NCBI GenBank assembly: GCA_018287875.1
Contig: JAGVVL010000013.1
Coordinates: 1,984,001 to 2,048,000 of the forward strand
DNA length: 64,000 nt
Reading direction: 5' to 3'
Origin: Nigrospora sphaerica
Taxonomy: Eukaryota; Ascomycota; Sordariomycetes; Amphisphaeriales; Apiosporaceae
Part shown: positions 1 through 9,151 of the stretch, in pieces
Layout of the letters: each line of letters starts with the position of its first letter
Numbering within the stretch: the stretch's first letter is position 1
Notes under the pieces: model-generated
Seen by the model: the letters and a program-made list of their open reading frames with translations, nothing else
Databases searched by the model: none
Told to the model about the DNA's origin: nothing
Program-made: the position numbers and the translations under genes

Positions 1-347
1 CCATATCCATATGTACGTGATGTAAGCGACTATTTATCCAACCGCCGGCTCTTACAAACTGTGCATCGGCTTCACGGGGGATACCCCGGTTGCGGCGCCG
101 CGCTGAGCCGGGGCTGTTTGGGTGCACGCGCCGGGCCTGCATCGGAGAGGATTTACCCAGTTGCCGCTCGCTCGCCCGTCGCGCACGGGCCCTTCCCAAA
201 TTTCCAGCGTACTGGCAGCGACACTGCTCGACGCCGCCATCACGACGATAGCAGCCAGTCTTTCCCCCCTTCCCCGTCCAGACCCGTTCCGTCCCGTCGA
301 GCTGTCGCAGGAAGGCGTCGGCGACTCCTTCCCCTCACCGCTTCACC
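1..347. other. 5' flank of the first gene
   Basis: No gene is supported here. The stretch is GC-rich and becomes pyrimidine-rich just before the ATG at 348, as expected for a promoter and leader. Open frames across it are read-through of the GC-rich downstream gene in wrong frames. Confidence 0.5.
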
Positions 348-1370
348 ATGCCGGCCAAACTCAGCAGCGCGTCGGCGCGCGGCGTCGCCCGTGCCGTCCG
401 GCCCCGCATTGTCCCGGCCGCCCTGCCCGTATCCCATGCCGCCACCGTCGCCGCCTCGTCCCGATGCTATGCCGCCGCCGCCGCCGCCCCGCCGCTGCCC
501 CTGGGCCGTCTTCAGCTCCCCGAGGACTACATCCCCCCGACCCAGCCGCCCACCGCCCGCCGCCCAGAGTCGCGCAAGTCCCAGCTCCTGCGCGCCTACA
601 CGGCCATGCTCCGCTCTACGCCCTTGATGCTCTTCTTTCAGCACAGCAACCTGACGGCCGTGGAGTGGGCTGCCGTGCGCCGCGAGCTGCGCAAGTCCCT
701 CCAGGAGGTGCCCGTTCCCGAGCCGGGCCCCGACGGAGCCGCCACCCCGGACATCAGCAGTGCCATCCAGCTGCAAGTCCTGCGCACGCGCATCTTCGAC
801 GTCTCCTTCAAGATCTGCGAGTTCTTCGACGCCGAGGCCGCTGCCGCCAGGCCCAATACCTACACCCACGACCTGTCTCAGGCTGCCTACGATGCCATCA
901 AGGCCGCCGACGTCAAGAACCCCAGCACCACATATGCCCAGATCAGCCCGCTGCTGTCGGGCCCCATCGCCGCTCTGACTTTTCCGGTCGTGTCGCCCGC
1001 TCACCTGGGTGCGGCCCTGCGTATCCTCGCGCCCAGCGCCCCCCACTTCCCGGCGCCGACGAGGCGAAAGTCGCCCGGGTTCCACGACCCGGTGGCGCAG
1101 AGCGGCCTGCAGAAGCTGTTGCTAGTCGGTGGACGGGTTGAGGGCAAGGCCTTCGACCAGGAGGGCATCAAGTGGGTGGGCGGCATCGAGGGCGGCCTGG
1201 ACGGCCTGCGTGCCCAGCTGGTGACGATGCTCCAGAGTGCCGGTCTGGGTCTCACCACGGCCCTGGAGGGACAGTCCAAGGGCCTCTGGCTCGCACTGGA
1301 GTCGAGGAGGACACAGATGGACGAGGAGCAAAACCCCAAGAAGGCCAAGGAGGAGACGCCCGGTGCCTAA
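348..1370 (+). CDS. MRPL11: Mitochondrial large-subunit ribosomal protein uL10m
   Basis: Single-exon gene for 340 residues. Residues 1-45 are rich in Arg, Ala and Ser with almost no acidic residues, a typical mitochondrial presequence. The body matches the L10 family layout: a basic helix around residues 72-90, then the strand [11 protein letters not shown] (about 93-103) that starts the L10 fold, and a C-terminal segment with [18 protein letters not shown] that precedes the stalk-binding helix. The acidic/lysine tail ends at a TAA at 1368-1370. Known role of the family: base of the ribosomal stalk that recruits translation factors in the mitochondrial matrix. The ATG at 348 is preceded by TCACC, a good fungal start context. 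It is followed 1 kb downstream by a co-oriented membrane-protein gene. The identification rests on recalled family similarity. Confidence 0.85.
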   Translation: MPAKLSSASARGVARAVRPRIVPAALPVSHAATVAASSRCYAAAAAAPPLPLGRLQLPEDYIPPTQPPTARRPESRKSQLLRAYTAMLRSTPLMLFFQHSNLTAVEWAAVRRELRKSLQEVPVPEPGPDGAATPDISSAIQLQVLRTRIFDVSFKICEFFDAEAAAARPNTYTHDLSQAAYDAIKAADVKNPSTTYAQISPLLSGPIAALTFPVVSPAHLGAALRILAPSAPHFPAPTRRKSPGFHDPVAQSGLQKLLLVGGRVEGKAFDQEGIKWVGGIEGGLDGLRAQLVTMLQSAGLGLTTALEGQSKGLWLALESRRTQMDEEQNPKKAKEETPGA

Positions 1371-2385
1371 AAAGACGGGTGTATATTATCGTGCTGTATG
1401 AGTGTATCAAAAATAACGACGGTCAAGACGCCTGGCCGCGGACATTTTCTCGCCAATGCCACGGGAGACGGATAACATGACTGGCCATTGGAAGGCGCGC
1501 ATGGCGACGCCCAGGGACCAATACAAACTTGTTCGGGGCCTGCGCCGCTCGCTTTCGGCATTGCCCAAAGGAGTAAAACGCAATGCAGGTGCTGCACAAG
1601 TCGTGCTTTGTTCCAAGTGGCACGGGCCGCTGCGACAGGCGTGGTACCCAACGCAGCCGATGCGTCTCTCGGTTCCCTCGCCCTTGGATGGTTAATCGCT
1701 GCGTACACAGTCCTGCGTGTGTAGGGATGGTTTTGAATGGGCGTACCCACATCGAACACCATTGCGGTGGGATGCCTAGTGCGTGTGTTTGGGGAGTCCC
1801 TCGTTCTAGCGGGCGACGATCGACGAGCAGGAAGGAAGAAAAAAAAATAGGCGACAGGGATGGCACGAGCGCGCTAGACTCCATAATAGCCCCGGACCCT
1901 GCATGACATGACATCTGGGGAGGGGCGGGTCGTCGGGCCCCGTCCATCCATTGGAAAGCCACGCAAAGCCGTGGGAAGTGAGAGATCCGATCATCCATCT
2001 TCGGACCTCTCCCGGCCCCTCATCCGATTCTCGCCCGTGCTTCTTTTCAAGTCCCTCCGGTTCCCGAAGCATCGCCTCCTCCTTTGCTCGCCCCTCGACA
2101 CTCCTCAATCGGAGTGCTCTTGGCTTCGACGACACTCGGTCAGCGTGTTTCCCCGACGTCGTTTACCCGGTTAGCCAAAGGGCCCTCGCCCACCCTCGTC
2201 TCCCCGCCCGTGCCACAGCCTGGCCTCCGCCCGATCCCCGCCGATTATCATTCACTCCGATTCGGCCTCATCACTCGGCCGCGCAACCTCCCGCCGTCTG
2301 CCCTTCGAGATCCTACGCGTTCAACTGAAGCAACAGTAGTGGTACTGGCACCGCCATCACCACCACCACCGACAACTCGCCACCC
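1371..2385. other. Intergenic region, 3' end of uL10m gene and promoter of the DUF4870 gene
   Basis: No gene is supported. The last 250 bases are strongly pyrimidine-rich (runs of CCTC, CGCC and CACC) leading to the ATG at 2386, as in many fungal promoters. Short frames on both strands lack family features. Confidence 0.45.
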
Positions 2386-3178
2386 ATGGACTTTGCACCC
2401 TACCAAGCCTCACCGCCCGAGCACTCGCGGCCCTTCTCGCCGCCGCGGCCGTCTCTCGGCTCCCCTGCCCATTCGCCACGAGGCTCCTACGACTATGCCC
2501 GCCGCCCTAGCAATATAGCCTCGCCCCCGCCCTTGCAGCACCCCCAGCCCCAACGCCAATGGGTCAGCCACCTGCCCGGTGGCTATGATGCCTCGGGCCC
2601 CGGTGCCGGTGCTGGCGCCCCCGGCTATGCCCAGCTCGGCAGCCCGGCGCCCTCGGCCGGCTACGCTGCGGGCGTAGGCCTGGGTGGCTATGGCCTGGGT
2701 GCCGGCGTGAGCGAGTTCGACACGAGCCTGGGCCTGCGGCTTGACTACGAGGCTGCCGCCGCCTACCTGGTCTTCCCCCCGTTGGGCGCCATCCTGCTGC
2801 TGATCCTGGAGCGGAGCAGTGATTATGTGAGGTGAGTTGGCCTCCATCCACGACCTGCGATGGTTGCTCGGGAACTTACGTGCTCCGGCAGGTTCCACGC
2901 CTGGCAGTCGAGTCTGCTGTTTACCGTCCTCTTCATCGTTCACCTCATCTTTTCGTGGTCCACCTTTCTCAGCTGGGTAATCTTCCTCGGCGACCTGGCC
3001 CTTATGGTCTTCCTAGCAATGCGTGCCTACCGCGATGCCGACACTCTGGACAGGTAAGCCCATCTCCATTCCATCACGCCCGTACGTCTCCCCCTCCCCT
3101 CTGGCGCTAATAGCCTTTCGCAGATACGAGGTGCCGATTTTTGGCCAGTTCGCAAGTCGAATACTGGACGACGAGTGA
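2386..3178 (+). CDS. DUF4870/UPF0132 (Tic20-like) integral membrane protein
   Basis: Three exons join in frame: 2386-2831, 2892-3053 and 3124-3178, giving 220 residues. Donors are GTGAGT and GTAAGC; acceptors are GGCAG and CGCAG. Both introns interrupt an Arg codon in phase 2. Residues 1-115 are Pro/Ser/Gly/Tyr-rich and probably disordered. Residues about 122-200 hold three hydrophobic helices. The first reads YLVFPPLGAILLLILE and is followed by the family signature of charged residues plus FHAWQS, created across the first splice junction. The protein ends FGQFASRILDDE. Known: this family (also called UPF0132) is small and multi-spanning; its function in fungi is unclear. The splice junctions restoring the signature make the model strong; the function is not established. 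Confidence 0.85.
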
Positions 3179-3678
3179 TACTCCCTCGGAACGAGAACAC
3201 GAATACATGGCGAGATGTTTTGAAATATGACGGTGGAGCATGTCGTCATGGGTCGAACCGGGCCTCGCCAAAAGACGCACTTGCTGATGTACGCCACCCC
3301 GTGATGTTTACTAATGACGTATGTATATAACCTCGTTGCAATTTGCAAGAGGCGCTCCCTGGGCCAGTCAAAAGCCAACTGTGTCGCCATTTGAGAGGCA
3401 CTGCGGCTCGTGGCTCCAGAAAACCGACTTTCAGTCCTTTGTTATTTTATCAGTAGTCCGACAAAAAGGTGCCTTGGCTCGCATAGGCCAGCATGGTCGA
3501 ATGGCAGAGGACAGGACAGCCGTCGCTGCCTCGTGGTCCTATATGATGAAACGATCTTGCGAGAAAGGCATACTTTCGAGCACGACCCGCATAGCGTAGC
3601 ACGAGGGACGATGTTAAGAAAGTGGTATTTATTTTGGTCTCCTGCGATAATGAACGTAAGCGAAATGTACTGGGGGCT
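3179..3678. other. Intergenic region
   Basis: No gene is supported. This is the start of a stretch with lower GC and no long plausible frame, on the downstream side of the transporter relic. Confidence 0.4.
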
Positions 3679-4390
3679 CTAGTTCATCAACTTGCCGTTT
3701 ACGATGCCTCCAGCACCGACGCCGCCGCCCATGGTCTGGAAACAGAGACCTGTAACGGTTCCTTTGAAAGCGTCCAGTTCCGGTAAGATGATTGACATGG
3801 AGGCCCGAATGCGCTAGTACATGGTGCAGAACAGGGCGTAGGACACGCCCATCGACACGACGGTGGCAGCTTCCGGGTCCCGGAGAATACCGAAGGATCG
3901 AAAGGGGCTGGGGAAAAGGATTTTGGGGCTTGTTGGAAGGCCGGCATTCCTTGCATACTGTAGCAGGGCTGCTGTGACTCTGTCGGCTACCACTCAAGAG
4001 GCTACGGCCCCAGGAGCGGAGCATCCCAAGCTCTGCAACATACGCAGCAAAATAGTGCCTAGGAAGCGGTTTTGGAACGCCAAGCCGACGTTGGCTATTG
4101 GTATAGGGAGCAAACATCAGCAGGAATACGTGCCGGCAGGCCAGAGGGTCTGCTGCGCCGCCGAAGAATGCTGGTGCCAGGGCCTGGACGACTATACAGG
4201 CCGTGGTAGTCAAAATCATGTTCTGATCGGTGGTGCGCAGCTCCTTTTGCGGAGCTACCGGGCCCGAGAAGTAGATATTGGTGCTCAGCGGCGAGAAGAG
4301 CATGGCTACGCCCATGATAAAGGCGAACAACCGACGCTCGGACACGGAGAAGACAGGCTAAGGCGGCCCGTCATGCTGTCATCGACTACA
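3679..4390 (-). pseudogene. Relic of an MFS drug:H+ antiporter (DHA1 type)
   Basis: On the minus strand, pieces of a 12-helix major facilitator protein can be read in order but in different frames. Near 4385-4330 is an N-terminal PP..VFSVSERR segment. It is followed by the first helix with FSPLSTNIYF and by QALAPAFFGG, the typical DHA1 helix 1-2 region. A frameshift near 4105 leads into ANVGLAFQNR and LLRMLQSLGCSAPGAVA (about 4100-4010). Then comes a large internal deletion, then ILRDPEAATVVSMGVSYALF (about 3900-3840) and ASMSIILPELDAF to GGGVGAGGIVNGKLMN (about 3810-3682). In-frame stops interrupt it: TAG after the N-terminal PP, TGA after GAVAS, TAG after FCTMY, and TAG at 3681-3679. The combination of frameshift, deletion and stops shows a dead gene. 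Substrate cannot be inferred. Confidence 0.85.
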
Positions 4391-4499
4391 AGACATCATG
4401 GACCACGGCAACGAGGCTGGGTCGAGGATGTCGTGCCGGCTGTAATGTTCATGTTTGTAGATTCAGGCGGTTGGCGACGTCAAACGGGTGAGGTCAACA

Positions 4500-4915
4500 C
4501 CTCGTGCAGACACAATGTCGAAAGGAGCTCAAGCGCGCTCTGATCCACGGCGATCTCTGGTATGGCAATGTGGGGGGCAACAACGACACTGACGAACTGG
4601 CTCTGTACGGCTGTGGCTCCTTTTACGGCCATGACGAGCGTATGGCCTGATCCTGCCCCCTGTCGGGCTCTACTGACGGTAGAGTAACGAAAGCTTTTCT
4701 GTGTGGCGCGACACACGCTACCGAATCAACCAGCCACACTTCACGGGATTTCCACGCCGCAACGATCTAGTCACCTCTCCATTTGGTAGCCAGCTAGCAA
4801 GAGGACGGTAATGCGGTCAGCGGCCCAGTGAAAAACGGCCAAATGAGGTACTAGAGAGCTCTTCGGTGCGGAAGAGCTTTGACGGCTCGTTGAGAAGTAC
4901 GCGGGCGCCCAAGAG
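4500..4915 (+). pseudogene. Relic of a fructosamine-3-kinase (protein-ribulosamine kinase) gene
   Basis: The plus strand at 4528-4647 encodes LKRALIHGDLWYGNVGG followed, after an Asp/Glu-rich stretch, by GSFYGHDER. The HGDLWxGN block is the catalytic loop of fructosamine kinases, and the FYGH block is the substrate-side segment that follows it in the family. The frame ends at TGA 4648-4650. About 220 bases later and in another frame (4871-4900) the DNA reads EEL-stop-RLVEKY, which resembles the family's C-terminal helix. Frameshifts and stops mean the copy is dead. The living enzyme phosphorylates sugars on glycated lysines. The catalytic-loop match is clear; the C-terminal piece is weaker. 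Confidence 0.65.
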
Positions 4916-6022
4916 GGCTGCAGGGCTGATCAGTCGAAAACTAAGAGACTAGGTAGAAATGAGACCGCTGAATCGTCAGTGCTTTTCTTTTCAACGGCCA
5001 GCAACGTGATAGCTGTTTTCTACGTCGTCACTGTTATCTGACGATAGGGGGGTCGTTCAGTTGCCAACCTGAACGCCACGCAGACTCTTTCCATGCTCGC
5101 CTGACCTCGATTAATGTAAGCGCGGTGAGGTCAACTATGCAGCAGTGGGGCATGGGACCACGATATTATTTCTGGTCGGTGGCATTCCCTGTACCTGATT
5201 GATATCCGAATGCCGAGAGTATCTCCGGTGTCCCCTTTCTTCGTCGAATGATTAAGCAACGATGACTCAAGGGGCTCGGGGACCGGACCAACGCCTCGAG
5301 TGAGCCTCTGCCGAGAATATGCGAGCGCCCAGCCGGCGCGTATTTCACGGAAGCCTATTTTTAGGGAGCGGAAAGAATGGTAGACGGTAGTGACGACGCG
5401 CCAGGCCTGAAGGAGCCGCGTGCGCTCGGCTGGGCGGCTGTGTCGGCCAAAGTGCCATCACTGCCGACGTTGTCTCGTCCGTATGCGTCCGACTTATGCG
5501 GGCCATGAATCGTCTCATCGCATGTGGTGCTAATGAGGCGGCGCTGGAGGACGGGGATGCGGCCCCGTTCCTGGCCGTTTGCCGACCCCTCCAGCCGAAA
5601 GGTAAAGTTTAGAGCCCCCGTTCCTAGCCCAAAGGGCCGACTAGCCTCGCCGCGCCCATCAGCTCGACATCACGATGCCGTAACGGCATCTGAAGGAAGA
5701 GGCCGGTTGGGCAACCTTTCCTGTTTCCCTGGCGGCCGCGGAGGCCGCCAATCCGGACCATTCGTCGAGTTGCTGCGGCAAATGGCACCGTGACAGCCAA
5801 GGCGAGTCCAGAGGACCTGTGATGCCCCCGTAAAGACGACCATCTTGTGGCAATGGAATGAACACACGGCAACACGAAGACATATAAGAAGAGATCTTCT
5901 GTCTCTCCAAACAGCGGATTACTTCCCTCTCCATCCTTCGAGTCGCACACGATCGCTACACACCGAACCCAAGTCACTATTCTTTCCCAGACCTCTACAC
6001 TTCATCACAACCAACCGACATC
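4916..6022. other. Gene-poor region upstream of the secreted repeat protein
   Basis: No gene is supported. Frames are short and without recognisable families. The last 150 bases look like a promoter: a TATA-like site near 5882 and a leader of CACAACC/ACATC composition before the ATG at 6023. Confidence 0.45.
5882..5887 (+). promoter_or_regulatory. TATA-like box of the secreted repeat protein gene
   Basis: The hexamer ATATAA lies about 136 bases upstream of the start codon at 6023. It sits in an otherwise GC-balanced promoter and is followed by a CT/CA-rich leader. TATA boxes are uncommon in front of housekeeping genes here, which would suit a highly or conditionally expressed secreted protein. 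This is an inference from motif and distance only. Confidence 0.4.
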
Positions 6023-6781
6023 ATGCGCTTCTGTCTCATCGCGGCCGCGTTTCTTGCCGCTGGTTCCTCTGCTTACATTGTTCCCGTCCGCCGTGATTAC
6101 CCTGTTTCGGGCGGCGGCGGCGGCGGCGGCGGCGGAAGCCCTTCTTCTGAATCTGCCCCTTGTGACGAAAGCCAGTCCACAAGTGACAACTCGCCTGTGA
6201 CTGGAGTCCCTTCGGCCTCGGTGTCCCTGCCAAGCGACTTGCCGCCCGTGGTGACGGACTCCGGCTCGGGCTACCCGGCGCCCACGGGGACAGACACGCC
6301 CACGGGAACTGGCTCGGACTCGGGTTACCCGGCACCCACGGGGACGGATTCGCCCGCGGGGACGGACTCAGCCTCGGGGTACCCGGCACCCACGGGGACG
6401 GATTCGGACTCGGGTTACCCGGCTCCCACGGGGACGGACACGCCCACGGGAACTGACTCGGACTCGGGTTACCCGGCACCCACGGGGACGGATTCGCCCG
6501 CGGGGACGGACTCGGTCTCGGGCTACCCGGCTCCCACGGGGACGGATTCGCCCGCGGGGACGGACTCGGTCTCGGGCTACCCGGCTCCCACGGGGACGGA
6601 CTCGCCCGCGGGAACGGACTCGCCCGCGGGAACGGACTCGGTCTCGGGGTACCCGGCACCCACGGAGACGGATTCCGACTCGGGCTCTGTCTCGATTCCC
6701 ATTTTTTCCACCTCGGCAACGGATGCTGCGGGCGGCAACAGCGGAACCTACCCCACCATTGCCCCCCCGAAGCGATACTAA
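6023..6781 (+). CDS. Secreted Ser/Thr/Pro-rich tandem-repeat protein with a Kex2-type site
   Basis: Single exon, 252 residues. Residues 1-17 (MRFCLIAAAFLAAGSSA) form a clear signal peptide. It is followed by YIVPVRR, where the dibasic pair at residues 23-24 is a likely Kex2 processing site. Next comes a nine-residue glycine run and a short Ser-rich linker with one Cys. From residue 82 the protein is a tandem repeat of SGYPAPTGTDSPAGTDSV-like units, seven full ones plus a partial one. The tail is Ser/Thr/Gly-rich and ends in KRY; I see no hydrophobic GPI-signal tail. The composition predicts heavy O-glycosylation and extended structure, as in cell-wall or matrix proteins. No enzymatic domain is visible. 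It could be a wall structural protein, an adhesin-like protein or a precursor of processed peptides; the sequence does not decide. Leader and TATA-like element suggest an active gene. Confidence 0.75.
   Translation: MRFCLIAAAFLAAGSSAYIVPVRRDYPVSGGGGGGGGGSPSSESAPCDESQSTSDNSPVTGVPSASVSLPSDLPPVVTDSGSGYPAPTGTDTPTGTGSDSGYPAPTGTDSPAGTDSASGYPAPTGTDSDSGYPAPTGTDTPTGTDSDSGYPAPTGTDSPAGTDSVSGYPAPTGTDSPAGTDSVSGYPAPTGTDSPAGTDSPAGTDSVSGYPAPTETDSDSGSVSIPIFSTSATDAAGGNSGTYPTIAPPKRY
6266..6685 (+). repeat. Coding tandem repeat, 54-bp unit with 36- and 72-bp variants
   Basis: Units begin at each codon pair for SGYPAPTGTD. Lengths in order are 54, 54, 36, 54, 54, 54 and 72 bases, then a partial unit. All differ by multiples of 18 bases, the length of the SPAGTD or TPTGTD subunit, so every gain or loss keeps the frame. 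Near-identity of neighbouring units suggests recent slippage or unequal exchange. Confidence 0.9.
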
Positions 6782-7596
6782 GCTATTGCCGAAACCCAAG
6801 AAAAAAATATGTCTTCACCGTCGGTCTCACATGTTTTGCATCGCGGATCGGGGTTTTAGTCTCGGCGGTTGTGGTGCTGGGGTAATAAGGGGTATAATGA
6901 TCAGTAGGCATCGGCGGGGCGAGTAGCAAGATTGCCATCATTTATTTGTTTGTATCTGATTGGGCAGAAAGAGTATTATATACTACCATGCCGGAAAGTT
7001 ATAACGGACTAGAAGAACTCCCACTGACTATCAGTGATGGTGGAAATGAATCCAAGTGTTCGCCTGAGAGCTTCAGAGAAGACTTCCAGTAACCCCGTTT
7101 CTAGACATTCAACGTAGATATAGTTGGGCAGTGGGAAGGAAAACCAAAAGAGTGAGCCACATGGAAGCATGAGAGCTGCCAGGTGGAGTAAAAATAAAAT
7201 TTGGATGGTCACATACAAGTAACACGGACTATTTTGATCTTGTTACTGCCTTTCAGGGCCCAAGGATTCCTTTGTTCTACCGACGAGGGTTGATCATGCT
7301 CAAAAAGCTACTTCAATCAAGAGTCGTTGCTATCCTACCTGGTCTGCCCACTAATACCCCTTATCCTAGGGAAAACAATTACTTTGTTCCCACGCATAGC
7401 ACCCAGCATTGGTGTCCAAGTGGCCAGATCGTTCCAAGATTAATTCTACACAGCATCACGGAAATTGCATATATCTCGTGAGCGCAGCACTAGCTCAACC
7501 ACTGGTTCAGTTCGCTCACCTCAGCCAACCCGAAAAGCCATCCCCTTTGCTGAAGCTGATAAGCCCTGGCCAGAAGCGCAGCCCAAACTACTCGAA
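6782..7596. other. Intergenic region
   Basis: No gene is supported. It is AT-richer than the flanking genes, with short frames only. It contains the 3' end of the repeat-protein gene and the presumed promoter of the next small gene. Confidence 0.4.
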
Positions 7597-7974
7597 ATGT
7601 GCCACGCCATCGTCTCCCGCTTCCTTTGCGGTCACCCCAACCTCCACAAGGCCGATACATGTACCGAACTTACTGAGTGTAACACGGAATTCTGTGTCGT
7701 GAAACAAACAATGGTATGCCCGCGGTGCGAGGGAGAAACAAGATACGTGGGTGTCATGTACGTCATGCGCTGCGGCTGTGCATACGACAACGTTGTGCGA
7801 GAATGGTCGTGTAGCACTGACCAGGAGGCCGCTCAAGCACGCGACGAGACACATATTCATATCGATCCGCATATCGTCGTCTTTCCTCTCTCTGCCACGT
7901 CGTGTAGTGACGACCAGTGTCCGCGCCCGCCCAACCTCAGCCGGCCCAAGCTACTTCCGTTGGAGTTCGAGTGA
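7597..7974 (+). CDS. Small cysteine-rich hypothetical protein
   Basis: A 125-residue frame starting MCHAIVSRFLCGHPN. It has thirteen cysteines, mostly in CxxC, CGC or Cx4-5C spacings (for example CPRCEGE and MRCGCAYD). There is no signal peptide or membrane segment, so it is probably intracellular and may bind zinc. Short MCH-starting Cys-rich proteins of this kind are common and uncharacterised in filamentous ascomycetes. An in-frame ATG lies 132 bases upstream, but the MCH start matches the usual N-terminus of such proteins. It sits just upstream of the tRNA-Gln gene on the other strand, in the accessory island. No function is assigned. The open frame could be fortuitous, though the Cys pattern argues against that. 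Confidence 0.5.
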   Translation: MCHAIVSRFLCGHPNLHKADTCTELTECNTEFCVVKQTMVCPRCEGETRYVGVMYVMRCGCAYDNVVREWSCSTDQEAAQARDETHIHIDPHIVVFPLSATSCSDDQCPRPPNLSRPKLLPLEFE

Positions 7975-8040
7975 GCAAAGATCAACAAGGCCTGTCTCGC
8001 GCCCCGAACTCGTTGGTCCGGGGTAGCCAAGAGATGCTAG

Positions 8041-8085
8041 GGGAGACTTGAACCCATGAATCTCATCGCGACATGGGACACGCCA
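8041..8085 (-). other. tRNA-like 3' fragment (B-box-like)
   Basis: Read on the minus strand, this stretch contains GGGTTCAAGTCTC, close to the tRNA B box, followed by CCCTAGCA, which looks like a tRNA acceptor 3' strand. The would-be T stem no longer pairs and the 5' half is absent because the tRNA-Gln gene begins immediately beyond. It is best read as debris of an old tRNA gene, possibly Leu or Ser type. Confidence is low. Confidence 0.25.
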
Positions 8086-8088
8086 AAA

Positions 8089-8173
8089 AGGTCAATGAGG
8101 GAATTGAACCCTCGTTCCCGGAATTGATCGGTGGGATCAGAATCCGATGTGATCACCACTACACTAATCGACC
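8089..8173 (-). tRNA. tRNA-Gln (anticodon CTG) with a 13-nt intron
   Basis: Minus strand, 85 nt. The acceptor stem is GGTCGAT with ATTGACC. The D arm has the GTG/CAC pair around AGTGGTGAT, matching fungal tRNA-Gln. The anticodon stem TCGGA pairs with TCCGG (one G-T pair). The loop reads TTCTGA, then an intron of 13 nt, then T, giving anticodon CTG with the intron one base 3' of the anticodon. The T arm GAGGG-TTCAATT-CCCTC is perfect and contains a canonical B box. A run of five T directly after the 3' end is an RNA polymerase III terminator. An intron-free reading would leave the anticodon stem unpaired. A second copy lies at 51422-51508. Confidence 0.9.
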
Positions 8174-9151
8174 GTGATGGAGTGACAGCTTATGAAGACT
8201 GTTAACAGTGAGGGTTTTGGTACGGTCACGATTATCGTCACTTGACTGTGTGGTGTGGCAGTGGGCCGCTTATTGACTATAATGGATCAGGTTGACTGAC
8301 GATTGGAGCTGATCACATACTCACAGTCCGTGTATGCAGTTCGTGCGAAAGAGGGATAGTAGTTCTTGATGCTAAGCCAATTCGGCTGACGTGAACCCCC
8401 TTCGGAATTCCGTGTACTAGACTGTGTGAAGAGTGCGGTGTTGGGTGATAGCCTCTGGCCCCCTTCAAGCTGTCCTATCCCGTTTGTCCGTATCATTCAT
8501 TATTGCTCTGGAGGCAAGATATGTGTAGAACCAGGCATGGTTAGGAAGGTGTTGGGGAGTCATGGCAAAATGTACATTCACATATGACAGCATAGAACGC
8601 GAGTAACAATACAGGGGAACTGAACATTCCGAGGTGCTCCTTAACAGTATTGAGTAATGTAAATCGCCGTGCGGATGACTTCATCTGCGTGACTAATATG
8701 GCTTCATCCACACGGGAAAAAAAAATACACTACTTATCCCGCTTTATTCTTCATAAACTTGGGGACCGCACACTTGAACGTGCCGTGGAGGAGCTAAAAA
8801 GGAAAATATTGTAAAATTAAAAAAAGACATACAACACCGAGGATTCCCAGGTCGTCACCGACCCTAGTACTAATTCGGCGCTTTCCAGCTTATCTATGGG
8901 AGAGCGGACGGGATCCCGAGTTTTCTGGAAGCTATGGTCGTATGTGTTGGATAAGTCGTTTAAACCAAACCATATATCAATACCCTTTCCGTTGGCACTG
9001 CTCCATTCCACCCCATCATATCCCAATAAGTTAGATGGTGCGGCTGGCAGATGACGGACAACAATATGGGAACGAGAGTGAACGGTAGGGAATGTCATTG
9101 TTATTTACATAAACATAGAGCCTCTCGCAGCCCACGTGACTATATCGAGAG
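8174..9151. other. Intergenic, AT-rich
   Basis: No gene is supported. The region has A/T runs around 8710-8830 and only short frames. It separates the tRNA from the 3' end of the small secreted protein gene. Confidence 0.4.

Noticed and set aside
6266..6685. CRISPR-like array
   Set aside because: Repeats are contiguous coding units without unique spacers, in a eukaryote.
6036..6719. Arg/Pro/Ser-rich frames antisense to the secreted repeat protein, resembling an RG-repeat protein
   Set aside because: Their periodicity is only the mirror of the coding repeat on the plus strand, which has a signal peptide and start context.
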